Assembly (NCBI GenBank): GCA_034190875.2
Contig: CM067343.1
Location: 14,935,073 to 14,999,072, forward strand
DNA: 64,000 bases
DNA from: Urechis unicinctus
Taxonomy: Eukaryota > Annelida > Polychaeta > Xenopneusta > Urechidae
Direction: 5' to 3'
The translations under genes were made by a program, and so were the position numbers. The notes under the pieces were generated by a model, which ran no database searches, was not told the DNA's origin, and saw nothing but the letters and a program-made list of their open reading frames with translations. Each line of letters opens with the position of its first letter. Position 1 is the stretch's first letter. Positions 30,939-44,200 of this stretch are shown here, piece after piece.

Positions 30939-33900
30939 AGCGCAGTATAACTCGCTGACTAGGAATTTATGTCAAAACAATATATCCAGGTTAGTAGCAG
31001 CTTTTCAGTGATGCTGCTGTTATGGCGGGGAATCTCAATGACGATCCTCTTCCATCAATCAATTTTCACGCATAGCTATCGCAGCATCATTTATGATTCA
31101 TAATAGCCCATTGTTATATCGATAACAAGAGACGTCATTACTTATCACCAATGCCAGCCACACACTTGCTCACAAAAATTCCTAGTCTCGTCCCATACAG
31201 ACTTCCGTCTTGTCTTGGTTTCTATGAATGCATTACCCGACGCACACGTCTCAGCATGCGCATTTACGTCCAGGAAGTACATCGGTTTCATGATAAGAGT
31301 ATTTATCATGTCTGTATGATATATCTGGCAACTAAACCTTACTTCCATTCATGCCGATGAGCAGTGACACGGCACCCTGTGGTCGACGTATTGCATAGTA
31401 GGCGCTCAGCTTGCAGGCATATACCAGGCACGCAATGCTCTGCTGATACTGAATATAGGTGTATTCTAGTTTTCCTAGAATACGTGGGGCGTATTAAAAC
31501 AGGCCAACGCTCCATGACAATCGAGTCTTCTGTCGCGCAATTAACAGAGGCAGCATGATATTTTTCAGAGGAGGCATCACAGCCCGAACAAGTAAAAGGG
31601 ACGAAAAGTACAAAGAGGACAGAGGGGATATCATGATCCATAACTTGACTTTTAATTATCGGGAGACAATTATGTTGAAGGTAAATCTCGAAAAGTTCCT
31701 CATAAAATCCTACACCCGTGCTGATATGATGATATATAAAGAATAAGCCCGGGTGATATAAGCTATTGACGCCAGGCACTCAAAATCTTCAATCTGCATC
31801 CTTGTATGACTACAGAAGAAGGAATCAATCTTGTGACACGACGGCCTTGGAGCCGAGCAAGCCCCCTTTCAAATAACATGATCCCATGTCTGCAATAACA
31901 TTGAGCGGTGCTCCGTTCGAATAGCAATGACACATAACAAGCTGGGGTAAGTAAATTACCGTCAGTAAGTTTATCAATGATAATTATTCGAGGCAGGAGT
32001 ATCTACCGAAATTGGCCATCCCCAATCTACTGCAGCGGCCCTTCATGCCGTTTTATATTTGTCATAAAATGAAGTTGGCTACTCCGTTTTAATTACATCA
32101 ATACAAATGGATGTTCTACAAAGAATTAACCCCATATAGACGGGTTAACAAGGCCACCAACGTAGTGTTTGCTGTTGTTAGAAAGACAGCCACGTTAGTA
32201 AACATTTCCCGTGTCTCGTCTTAAAGTAGCCGACCCCCTGCGGTATTTTCCTTGTCTGGATATACTGCTAATAACCTACATGCCATATATTAACACCACC
32301 TATCCAATGTGGGGTAATTATTCTAGGTTATAATCATCATTCTTACAACATTTAAAGAGGCATGACCAATGTTTCCGAGAAATGAGCTGCAAATCAACAC
32401 GGCCGTTGCTTCGCTGGCTGTGTGATCTCGCGAGGCTTAATTGGGATAAGTGATTATGACGTCAGTGAAACGGTTACTGTTGATGCACATCGCTACACCT
32501 ATGCGCGATTACCTTGAGGAAAAACAGCAAAATAAACATGCAGTGCATATACTCTAGCCAAGTCGGTATCTGATTCTAGAAACTTTGCTCACTCTTCGTT
32601 ATTATCAGTTGCAGTGAGAGAAACCCTTGCGAGAACGCATAAATTTTTTAAAGACTAAACTGTAATATTTAGACAGACAATGAAAACGTTCATATCTCAC
32701 ATATCCAGCTCAAGGCCTGCTCAAAATCAGTCGAAGTGTTTAACAGTTGTTATGTGTATCTCATTACCCATTGGCTTACTGCCGGCCATGACAAAAGTAC
32801 ATACAGCCAATCCTCCAATTTCCGTTGACGCCCGCAACATACACCAGTAAGAATTATAATGCGTCGATTGGTTTGCAAGCTGTAAAATACTTAACATTTA
32901 TTTCAGCCTACCGTCTGATTATCCCACTTTTTGCACTGCACAGTGTTTAAAGAGTGTGGGTTCAACAAACACAAAACCTGTGCACAATGTTAGAGGTTAA
33001 TCACTATGTGGTATTAACATATCGTCCCACGAATACCGCATGATGTGTTTAGGAGAGAGATGCTGTAAATTGTGTGCCTGATATATTCTGCTTCATTCCA
33101 AAGATGCATAATTTGGCCCTTGGGTTGGATATAGCCAGGAGGGTGTAGTGTTGCCGTTCACACTACCTTACTTGAACGTGATTCAACCATCACTGTAGTA
33201 ATACTGTCAATTTGTGAAAGAGAACAAACAAGTTCTCGGCATGGAGCATTATTGCCTGACAGAAAAACATTCCTGTTGTTGGGAATTCTGACGGCATATT
33301 CATCAACAGGAAACGTAGTTAATAAGAGAAGCTATGAGACAATCGATGCCGTGCATTGATGTTAATTACCTCCCAGGAAGAGGATGTAAGCTCCTGTGCG
33401 CTTTCCTGTCGCCATTCAACAAAAGTGACAACAACGCCCATTATCAACTAACTTTTCACATTTCAGCAGTATACACAGCTTACATTAGCAGCTGCGGTAT
33501 TGTTAAATGTAGCATTAGTTGGTGAATCAGCTGTATCTAGCTAATGGGGTTGCTTACGCGCGGTACGTTTCCAGGATGCATAGCCACGATAAGACATATT
33601 TTATCAACTACAATGTTATATAATTCTCATCTTTCATCTTTCAGACAGCCAGCACTAGGGACGAGGCAAACCCTCAAAGCAAACCTAGCGTATAGCTGTA
33701 TAGTTAAGGCAAATAGAAATAGAAATATTACTGATATGCAAACACTACAGAGCAATAATATTCGCATATCAGGAGGACAGAATTTGTCAGGCTGCAAACG
33801 CAGACTCCACTGGCTTCTGCTCATTCACAATAATAATTACTTGTTATACTCCTACCCCGATTGTTTGCAGACATTATTGATCGGGTGTTCCATTTTTCGA

Positions 33901-34564
33901 TCCATGTCAGTTTACATTTTACGACTTTCTCCCCCACAGATTCAAACACCATAGCCACTTCATCAGAACCCATTTACCAGGGTATCAAGTACTTTCAGTG
34001 TCGTCACTCAAATCCCGATTATAATATAACACTACGAAAGTATAACAGCTCATTTTCGTTGGACCTGCCATTATTACTTCAACGTTCTCTGTGGACTACA
34101 TACTGACCAACGCCACTCACTCATACACACGATTATTATTAATAGCTGTAATCCTCAAATAACATCTCATCACAGCAATGACATCAAATATATTACATCA
34201 CAATAGAAACAGACAGAATAAAGCACCGTTTGACTGCACTTTAACGTACATTTTAAGTGGCCCGATGGAAATGTGGTTTGAAACAACCATTTTAATGGCA
34301 ATTAGACACAAATATAATTTAAAAAGACTTTAAAAATCGGTAGTTTACTCCTCGTAGTAGCTGCAACATACATGTTTGATTTTTAGTGATGAACAGCTAC
34401 ACCATTATCAATTCTCGCAGCCAAGAGAAGTTGGTGTAGGCTTTAGCAGAGCATACCATCAATACACACTTGCACAAATGCGTTATTGTCAAAAACTTCT
34501 TCTTCAGTAATTGTCTAATAGCGTGTCCAATGTATAATGTTCCTATTTCTCAGGTTTTGTGAGG

Positions 34565-34700
34565 ATTCAGACAGGCACAGTACTTACAACACGCACGCTT
34601 CAAAGTGTTCAACAACTAAACCAGCAGAAGAAAATAAAATGGAAAGATAACATTAACTCGATCAAAATGAACAGTTTCATTTCGCTGGTGATCACGCTAT
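34565..34700 (-). pseudogene. GPCR TM7 relic (copy at 34.6 kb)
   Basis: Minus-strand reading gives VITSEMKLFILIELM and then a hydrophobic run ending FIFFCWF, matching the TM7 block of the GPCR pseudogene at 62.7 kb (VITSGLEL, SSINYVVFSWF). The Ser-Ser-Ile-Asn part is degraded. Only this fragment is recognisable. Confidence 0.45.
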
Positions 34701-34843
34701 TGTTGGATTATATTAACTACAGAATTAATTAGCCATTAGTCATTTATTTCCTAGGTGGGCACGTGTCAGAATATTCATTTTCGGTAGCACACAATTCTTA
34801 CATAAAACTAACCGTTACCAATGGTTTCGTTGAGTCACATGTG

Positions 34844-35062
34844 TTACCTCTTCACATAACTATTTATAAGCTCAACAATAGGACCATACTTTATATCCTC
34901 GCCAACATATGGAAATCGACATATGTTGATCGTGACGTTCAGTCGATCACTAGCCAGGTAAACAGATCTAATGGTCTCCGCTAGTTCAAAAGCTATGTGC
35001 AGAAGCTGCTTAAACCAACCTTGGCATTTTTTAATGTTGCTAATATCGCCCATTTTTACCAA
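34844..35062 (-). pseudogene. Unrecognised protein relic (GWFxQLLHIAF block)
   Basis: A 72-codon open frame reading CQGWFKQLLHIAFELAETIR, then SVYLASDRLNVTINICRFPY and VGEDIKYGPIVELINSYVKR. At about 61370-61150 (minus) the duplicate retains CQGWFSQLLHIAFALA and CRFPYVGEDIKY, but in two frames. A third copy near 51760-51690 (minus) keeps CLGWLGQLLHLAFALA. The protein-like composition and recurrence suggest a former exon. Family not recognised. Confidence 0.35.
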
Positions 35063-35756
35063 TCAAATTAATCATAGAATACACAGCCAATGACATTTTA
35101 ATATTAGTAGAAGCGCAATGTTCATCATGTTTTTTCACGAAACTAATTAAACGCGAGCGACGTTCATGTTTGTATGATTCCAAATTGTGCCGCTACATAT
35201 CGCATTGTTCACTATCCAGTTTCCAATTTACGTGCAAATGGTTCGTACAGCTGAATACTACTACAACGGTTTCAGATTTGAAGGAAAATAGCAAAATATA
35301 CCGCCCATATCATCCTCATTACGCTACCACAGAATGTTTCCATTGATAGATGATTAATTGTTTCATGAATGGTTTCAATCACCAGCCACTGTAACTGTAC
35401 ATTCACCTCACGGGACGCTTAATAGGGTTAAATGATTATTTGGTCAGTGATACGGATACTCTTTGTGCGCATCATTTCAATTATGGGCGATATTGTTGGG
35501 GATAAGCTACACCATTAACAATCCTCGCAGCCAATAAACATTCATGAAATTACTGTCCAATATAAACCCCTTTCATCCTATTCTGTACCTACAGTTGTTG
35601 GCAAGGAAAACTATCACCTGTCATTGTTTGCATCATCGAATGAATCATTTGGTGTTTTGTATTCCCTTTAGGAAATGTTTGGCTGAGTTATCATGGTATA
35701 AGTAACATACCGTGTCACATGAATGCCTGTGGATTGGATTGATGTTTAAGTCTGCT

Positions 35757-36028
35757 CAATGTATTTGATGGCGAGCATAACCAGGAACAAAAGTTCTGCT
35801 GATGCTAGTGAAATTAGATGAGAGTTGGCAAAGGTGAACATACTCTTGTGGAGTATTCTAAACCGCAAAATATTGGTTCGATGTATCTGTTGATGATATT
35901 GGGAAGAGGGGAGGGGGGGGGGCAGGGTGCGCTTCCTGGGACAGTTCGTTATGGTAAGAGTAGTTAAATATTAGGTTTTGAGTAGAGTGAATTAATGCTG
36001 GTCATGAGGGACTAATCGCGTCCGCCAT
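35757..36028 (-). pseudogene. GPCR N-terminal/TM2 relic (copy at 36 kb)
   Basis: Matches 63448-63714, the 5' part of the fuller GPCR pseudogene. The Met codon at 36028 (MADAIS) sits in the same ATGGCGGACGCG context, and the TM2 stretch reads SHLISLASAELLF. Stops and frame changes separate the two. No first membrane helix is visible between them, and TM3 onward is absent, replaced by an inverted piece of repeat. Confidence 0.6.
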
Positions 36029-36418
36029 TGTAATTCTATGGACTGTTCCACCAAACTCACAGCAAATCCTGAGACTGAAGATTCTTCGTTACGGGTAAGG
36101 CCGCTTTGTGTCCGTCTTAGTACAAGCCACAATCGATGTTTCCACAACAATGGGGAAATAAAATAATCAGCAAGGACGAATTGTTGATTGAACACAGGTC
36201 GGACGTAGGGCGCTGTGTATGGCAGCGCGTCAGGATAGACATGAATAAAGGCAAAATGTCGTGTCTATTAGATCAAGTGGCAACCATAATAATGTTGCAA
36301 AAGAGCGCATTTTGGCGAAATTAAGGATATTCAAAAGTAACGCATGGTGGTAGCTATGTCCCATAAGAGATGTAATTCAAATTTCTCTGCTGACCTAGAA
36401 GGCGTGTCACAGCAAGTT

Positions 36419-36706
36419 CTATACAGTGTGTGTGTGTATTAAGCTAAACTGAGTTAAGGCAAGTGCAGCCTGTTTAGATATCGGCTTATGGGCCCAATCA
36501 CTCCTGGCACCAATATAGTCGAGCTCGAGATCAATGTTCAGGCAGTATTTGATCACGTTCTGGTTCAGGCGATCAGTCCTGCCGAGGGTCTTGAGATTAA
36601 TAGAACAGTGCCAATAACCACAGAAGTTGTATTTGAGCTTCCTTATCATAACATCTTTGAAGATACGTTATGCAGTACTTCGGCAGTAGCAGTTCACTGC
36701 TGCTAG
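36419..36706. pseudogene. Short conserved frame, strand uncertain
   Basis: Both strands are open. The minus strand reads GRTDRLNQNVIKYCLNIDLE; the plus strand reads MGPITPGTNIVELEINVQAV. The inverted copy at 46761-47072 is also open both ways, with GRIDRLYQSAIKYYLNIELA on its plus strand and LITPGTNIGELNVQVVFDRA on its minus strand, including a clean 6-base deletion relative to this copy. Decayed versions exist near 20350, 40820 and 55090. Retained frame suggests a former exon, but differences between the copies do not show which strand coded. Confidence 0.35.
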
Positions 36707-36895
36707 TGCTTAATCACCAAGCTCAGTTGGAGCAAAACGGGTAATAATGCTAAAATCGGCGACAGTATGACATAATATCGACACGGGTTCCTGCTGTGGT
36801 CAGTCTCCCTGTGGCCATCGTGATGACCAAATGATCCATGCTATAAAGTTTGATGGCTCTAACTGGTAAAAATATGGTACGCTAAATGTTAGCAT

Positions 36896-39800
36896 AAATA
36901 CATGTTAATCGTCTCTGCAGCAACTCGTTGGAGGTGCGTAAATTGGTTCTTTAATCCGTCCCAATAATTGCCTAGGTGAGTCGCCTCAGCGATACAATGT
37001 CTAACGCGTTTTGACTCGCACGTAAGTATATTGGTGAAACCAAGTCCAAAAGACAGTGTACACATAAACAGTCTTATGAATTGCGGTACAGCTTGAATCA
37101 TCAGAATAGGCAATCTTAAGGGTTATTATGTAAAAATTAAGCAGCGCAATAGCAATGTTAACGTAAGCTCATGTTAATTGAGCCACTCTTATGGCAAGCT
37201 GTCAAACATTATTGGAAACATCCACACGAGGGCTCTCAATTTCTGGGCAAAGGTGAAACCACACGAGGTGCTAGTCTAAATAACCATACTACCGTTACAC
37301 GGAAAAACGTCGCGGGTGATAAATTTGTCTGCGTTTGTAGAAGACATAACTGTTGTCAAGATTAATTGGAAAGATCCAGACGACGGCTCTCTATTATCTG
37401 GGCAAAGGTGAATGCCTACGAGGTACTAGTCTGCCTAAATAGCTATCCTACTGTTACACGTTAGAACATCGCTTGGCGATAACTTTTTTTGCGTTTGTAT
37501 AAGACATAACTGTTGTATTTCGGATAAGGCGGCAACACCAACAACATCACTGATTAATCGATTGGCCAAAGTTTGAGTGGGAACTCTGCTCAGTTCTTGT
37601 TTAATTCATAAGCGTATTAAATGACAAATATGACTAATTGTACCTAAGACAGAGTATCCATATTAATTTATGCATCCACCATAGAGTACGTGCACCCATC
37701 CGTGGAGCGCCGAGCTCGATGGGGGCCCTGGTTGCATTGTGGAACATTTCTGTGCCCACCTACAACGCGTCCTTTCTGTTTTGATGTCCATAACGGATCA
37801 ATAGAAGTGACTCAATGTCCACACGATTACACAATGACTTATGCTCGGCGTCTACAATGGTTCCCTGAATGAGCGTTCACGAACTTATAGATAACTTAAT
37901 TACTTCTTATTTGATTTAGCTCTGTTTGAAAAATAACGTGACGCAATGTAAATCATAAATGCGGTAACAATTCTAAATATAGATGTCCATTCCGAAATAA
38001 ATATTGAGCTTCAAGACATACGAATGCCCAAATGATAAACAATACATGGCTTGGAATTAAGAGCTGCTGCTGTGAGCGATTTTTGGTAGCTGCTCTGATG
38101 GAATAACATTTGAGCGATCTCGATCACAATTATGCGATTATTGAGCGGGAAGTGGCGTGGCATACTACTTTATCTGAATGTCAGATCATCTACATTTGGT
38201 CTCGGGACATATTCTCCATTTCAGCAATAGCAAAGGTGTATTGATAACGTCAATCACCGCATGAGATTGATGAGTGTTTATGACGGCATCATTACAAATA
38301 TTGTTTATGCACATTACTGCACCTAGACTCGCATTGGTTCACTGATGACCAAGACAGACGGGCGTTCCACCAATCTTCATGAACGAGAGCAGCTACGAGA
38401 AACACAAAAGCTGTGCATTATTTGTTGGGTCACTCTGTGTTTGGCAGCCAGCTCTAAACACTATGCTGGATATATTGGTCTTCATTCCACTGATGCATAA
38501 TTCAGTTCGAGAATAGGATGTAGCATAAAACGCTAACACACGGCCGAAAAACAAAGTGTCACGTTACATAACCTAACGTGAACGTAATTCAACCATCACT
38601 GGACCAACATTGTTAATTTGCGAAAGACGACAAACAAGTTGTCAGCATCAAGCATTATTGCCTGAACGGAGAGGAAACATAGGGTTGAGGAGTCTGACAA
38701 CATGTTCATAAACAAGAAACACAGCTAATTAGAGAAGCTATGACACCAATGATGCTGTGCTGTGATGTAAATGGACTCCCACGACGAGGATGTCAGCTCT
38801 TATGCGCTTTCTTATCGACTTGGAATACATAAACAATGAAACAGTGACAACAACGCCCAATATCAACGGACCATTCACATAACAGCAGTATATGCAGTTT
38901 TCATTAGTAGCTGTGGCATAATTAATAGTAGCAATTGTACATGAAACAGCTGGGTCTTGAAATTTACTTTTCTTAAGATCTAACGTAATTGAAGGGCAGT
39001 TGGTGAATTAATTCTATATCAGATCCGTCTGTTACCACAATGCATAGCCACGACACGTTGAATTTTATCCATTACAATGTTATATACTGCTCATCGTTTT
39101 TATTATAAGTGGCTTACCAGTTTTGAAACTCCGGCTTCATACTCTTAGATAAATATCCAAGGCCCCGGCTCTAGTCAATTTGGCAAACAAGTGTGTATGT
39201 AAGGCTGACTATTAATATGAAACTTTTTGATATTTCTGATCACTTTTTGCCGCTGGCGCAGAACCATAGGCGTCCGTTGAATTAAGGGACCTATATAACA
39301 GTTCCGAGTCATCAGATTCAGGCAGTATTGACGAGTAACAAATTAATTCAATTCAAAATCAGCATTAAAGTACCCCGTTTGTTTGGTCTAGAAAAATATG
39401 AAGAAGTAAATTCTTCGGGCACGTACATTGCCTCTACAATGGCATCTTTACCAAATAAATGATCCATTTCCTCATAAGAAAACACGGCTTCTGTCTTTGT
39501 GTAACGTGAGCGTAGCTCATATTTGGTTAGTCACGCCAGACCACGCGATTTCTTACTGGGTACAGACATCTAACTAACCGGCTATAATTGCGTTTGAACT
39601 CAAATAATCTTTAAGGTATATGTTTAAATAGAAGATAGAAGTCATCACACAGTTGGGGTTCCTAATTTCACATCAAAGTCAAGCTAAAAGTACTAAAACA
39701 CAAAAACAACCATCCAATCAAAAACTCAAAACTCCAAACAGTCAGAGAACTGGGGAATCCAGGCATGTATGAAGCATGTGTGAACTTCCTGAAGTAAAAC

Positions 39801-41200
39801 ACGCCAACGATATTCAGGCCCTACCGCGAGCCCGCTCAAGTGATATAGATGTGCAGATGAAATTGGTCGAATATCACATGAACCATGACCTAAGCAAAGA
39901 GTACGTGGTTCCGTTGAGCATATGAATTTTATGTCTGCTATGTAAACATGAAATTAACTGTAAAGGGCTCACACGTTGATGCAACAACACAAAACCTCCT
40001 CGAAGGCAACTCGTTGGATGAACGTTAATTGATACTGTTATTTTTCACAATAAGAGCCAGGGTGAGTCTCCTCAGCGGAACATCAGAGAAACCCATAAGA
40101 GCATAGTTATGCCACTGTATATAACAGATGAAGCAGCGCTGTACGCAATGTCGCGGATAGAATAGGCTCACAGTGATTCAGCCGCACTAAACGCAGTAAT
40201 AATTTATGGGTAACATCAAGATGACGGTTCTTCTTTACTCTAGGCAAGGTTCAATGCCAATCTGCACCAGGTGGTAGTCTGCCTAGATTGCACTCTACCT
40301 ATTCACGTTATTTGCATTTGTATAATGCATCATTGTTGTATTTCAGGCGGCAACACCATGCAACATTCAGAGGACTGATCGAATGCCCGATGTATGGTGG
40401 TGGTAGTTTGGGGAGGGGGGGTGAAGGGAGGGGGGGCGAGACCGTACCTATGACAGCATATGCATTGAGCTAGGTATTATTGTTAGTTCATCCAACATCG
40501 ACAGCCAATAATGGAGATTAGTTTATTTATTGTTATATTAATATATGTATCATACTCGGAGTAGATGCATCCTACCGTGGCGCCGAACCCTTGGTGGGAA
40601 CCCTACTTGCATATTGGAAAAGTTATGTTTCTGCCTAGAACTCTTCTTTTCCCTTCTTTTCCCCACAACGGATTACAAATGAGCGTCCACAAAGACTTCC
40701 GCAATGAGCTATGTCAGCTATGTTTGTCATTTAAAATAATTGTTGTCACACAGTGATACTTGGTGATAGTAAAGTGAAACCAGAGTATAGCCGAGTATAC
40801 CAGGATCTTATTGCTCCTGGCACAAGTTTAGTCAAGCTCTGCAAGAATGTTCAAGCAGTATTACGCATGCTCTGTCAGACGCTCAGTCCTGACGGAAAAC
40901 TTAAAATAGGTGGGTAGGGGGCGGGGTAAACCTGATCGGCTCTTTGTCGTAAATCGATTGTTAATTCGTTTGTTTGTCTAACATCGACATCGACGCCAAT
41001 AACGGTAATGAGGTGTTGTCATGTAAATTTATGCATCGGGTCTGAAGTAGATGCATCCATCCTTGGCATGTCGATCACTCGATGGGGCACCAGCTTGCAG
41101 TGTGCATAAGTAATGTGTATGCCGAAGAGACTTCCACTGAATAACATATCAATACAATTGACTCATGGTCTAAGCAACAACGCAATGACACGGATAAGTC
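36896..41200. repeat. Repeat copy carrying the empty Polinton site
   Basis: Matches 1-1994 followed by 17064-17960 without the Polinton between: the left half is about 38500-39897 and the right half about 39892-40770. The undisturbed junction reads atgacctaagcaaagagtacg. 37260-37520 contains a local near-tandem duplication (cgaggtgctagtct at 37265 and cgaggtactagtct at 37418, about 150 bp apart). No intact gene. A very G-rich stretch lies at 40390-40440. Confidence 0.8.
39352..39555 (-). pseudogene. Copy of the EEMDxLxGKDxIVExM relic
   Basis: Paralogue of 1299-1505. It reads KTEAVFSYEEMDHLFGKDAI and continues VEAMYVPEEF on the minus strand, in frame with the other copy over the core, although surrounding DNA has many indels. 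Unrecognised family. Confidence 0.4.
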
Positions 41201-44200
41201 GTCTACAAAGGCAACCTTAATGAGCCCAAAACGATCGAACATTTTTGTTTAACCAGGTTAATATTGTAAATTATTAAACAAATAGTTCATACAAGCGAAT
41301 AGTCTGTCTGTAGCTTGCTAGATGACAGTCGACTGAAAGACAAGTGGTGATTGTAAAGGTGCCTTCGTCTGATGTATTAAGTGTATTAACTCGGGACCGA
41401 TTAGAAATAGAAGTGCGTGAAACTGACACAAGTGAGCGATCTAACACTCCATTAACTACTTAATCTTGATCAGCTAACTGGTCGACATCGACCAGTCCTG
41501 ATATGTTGATGCCGGGAATATTGACTTTGGACGGTAAGCAGTACAAAGGTATCCCGTCATTGGAAAGTAAATCTTACATTGTATTCAATTACGAAATGTT
41601 GTCAGAAAGTCTTAACTGACAAACGAGTAGCACCAAAAGGCGCATGGTAGAATGTCGTGCTTGGGGATTAAGCTTGTGAAAACCAATATTAACGACCCAA
41701 CTTTACCGATGGACTGTACACCACGACTACCAAACAATTGCAGTTGGGTTTTAGCACGGTGGTGAAGACGGCTAGCTGTTGATAACATGTATATTTATCC
41801 ATGCGTCAATATAAGCGTCGTTCAAGTCAATTAAAGCAGTGATCACGTATCACACATGAGCAGCGACTCCACAGGTATAACAACATACGTGGAGTGGCAA
41901 CATCATTGGCTGCACTCAGAAAATGCATCCCAAAATGTAAAATGCATATCATACCTTATTCAATACATGTGGCTGCAGCGAGGCACCTATTCACAATGCC
42001 GTTTATTTCCAATAATTGTTCTGGTGTTGTGGTCAGTATAACTAGCAATAATGAAAGGGGCGGCATAGCATTTGTCATCGGCAAACTGGAAAGACAAACG
42101 CTATGAGCGACCATCAAGTGATGATTCATGTAGTGACACCAACCTTACTTAGGTTGACAAAGGAAGAAAGCTAATTGCGAAGCTACCCGATGGATCAGAT
42201 TGATTAGCATATGCGATATATCATGGCCAACGCTCTATGACAATCTAGCTTTCTGCCGCGCAATAAACAGAGGCATTATTCGATAAAGGCATCAAGGCCG
42301 GATCAAGTAAAAAAAACCGCTAACGTGTGAAGAGGATAGAATGGATATCACGCTCCATAATTTGACTTTAATTTTCGGTAGGCAATTATGTCGAAGTTAA
42401 AACTGGACAAGTTCCTTGTAAAATCCTATACCCGTGCTGATACGATGATATATTAAGAATAAGCCCGGGTGATAGAAACTATTGACGCCTGGCAATCGTC
42501 ATCTTTAATTTGCTTCCGTGTATGACTGCGTAAGTAGGAATCAGTCTTTTGACGTGATGACATTGAAGCAGAGAAGCGCCGAGCAAGCACTCTTGCTGAT
42601 TGGATGATATGTAAAGAATAATCCCGTGTGATAGAAGCTATTGATGCCCAGCAATCAACATCTTCAATCTGCTTCCGTGTATGACTACAGAAGCAGGGAT
42701 CAGTATTTTGACGTGACGGCCTTAAAGCTGACATGCGCCGGGCAAACCCTCTTTCAAGTAGCATGATCCATTGTCTGCAATAGCATTGAGCGGTCCTCCG
42801 TTCGAATAGCAATGGCACATAATGAAGCTGGGGTAGGTAAATTTCTATCAGTGAGTGTATCAATGGTAATTATTCGGCACAGGAGTATCTACCGCAATTG
42901 CTCATCCCCCATCTATCACAGGGGCTCTTCATACCGTTTTACGTCGGTCATAAAGTGTAGTTGGCCACTGAATTTTTATTACACCAAATAAAATAGACGT
43001 TTTACAAATAATTAGTCCAACAGAGACGAGTTAACAGAGCCACCAACGTAGATTTTGCTGTTGTTAGAAAGACAGCCCAGTAGTCAATATTTCCCGTGCC
43101 TCTTCTTATACGCATCTTACATTAGCAGCCGTGGCATTGTTAAATGTAGCATTAGTTCGGGAATCAACTGTATCTAGACACTGGGGCTGCGTACGCGCAG
43201 TATGTTTCCAGGTTGTATAGCCATGATACAACGCGTATTATCAATTACAATGATATATAATGCTTATCCTTTATCTTTTGAACAGGGACGAGACACACCC
43301 TCAAAGTACACCAGCGTAAAGCTCTATACTTAAGGCTTATATAAGAAAGAATAGTACTGATATGCCAACACAACAGACCGATAATATTCGCATACCAGTA
43401 TGCATCTGCTTATTTAGAGTAATAATTACTTGCTGTTCTCCTACCCCGATGGTGTACGAACAGTATTAATTGGGGATGTACTTAATCTCATGCAGCATGA
43501 CTACGGTCAGGTAATCGGGCTAATAAAGCCATTTTTCGATACATGTATGCTTACAGTTTACGTCGTTATCCACCACAGATTCAAACACCACAGCCACATC
43601 ATAAGAACCATTCACCATGGTATAATTTACTTCTAGGGGCCGTCAGTCATATCCTGATTAAATTCTAACACTACGAAAGTATAACAGGTCATTTTCGTTG
43701 GACCAGTCTTCATTATTACAACGTCTACATCCCGAACAACGCCACTCACTCAAACACACAAGGATTGTTGATAGCTGTCATCCTCAATTTATATCCCATC
43801 ACAGCAATAACATCAAATATATTACATCACAATAATATTCAGAATAGGTCACAATTTAACTGCACATTCAAGTACATATCAAGTGGTCCGATAGAAAAGC
43901 AGTTTGAAGCAACCATGTTGATGCCAATTAGATGCAAATATAATTTAAAACGACTTTACTAACCTGTAGTTTTCTTCTCGTAGTAGCTGTAATATACATT
44001 GTTGTGTCTGAGTGATGAACAACTACACCATTGAATTCAAGAAAACAAAGCATTGTAAGAGATTAATGCAATCCACTAGCATACGGGTGAATGACCTCAG
44101 CACGGGTGAATGACCTCATAAAATGCATCCAAAAATTGAATATATACATCGCACCACCTTCAATACTTGTGGCTGCAAGGGGCACTCATTCCAAATGCTG

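Larger units (their letters stand above)
28110..35528 (+). repeat. Segmental duplication, copy 1 (7.4 kb)
   Basis: Direct repeat of 55178-61888. Long stretches differ only at scattered bases, for example acatttcttgcattacttctg near 28170 and 55246. The copies differ by block indels: about 31640-31750, 32417-32824 and 33650-33810 here have no counterpart in the other copy, and the minisatellite has more units here. Order inside: gatcgaacat block, 27-bp minisatellite, unrecognised relics, hydrophobic relic, TM7 relic. No intact gene. Confidence 0.85.
35529..36895. repeat. Rearranged repeat segment with local inversion
   Basis: 35540-35735 is the reverse complement of about 61910-62100 (ttggctgagttatcatggtataagtaac against its complement near 61960). 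35757-36330 is a direct copy of 63448-64000. 36340-36890 is present in inverted form at 46621-47160. The segment contains the N-terminal GPCR relic and the short frame at 36.4-36.7 kb. A run of Gs at 35906-35926 could form a quadruplex. Confidence 0.7.
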
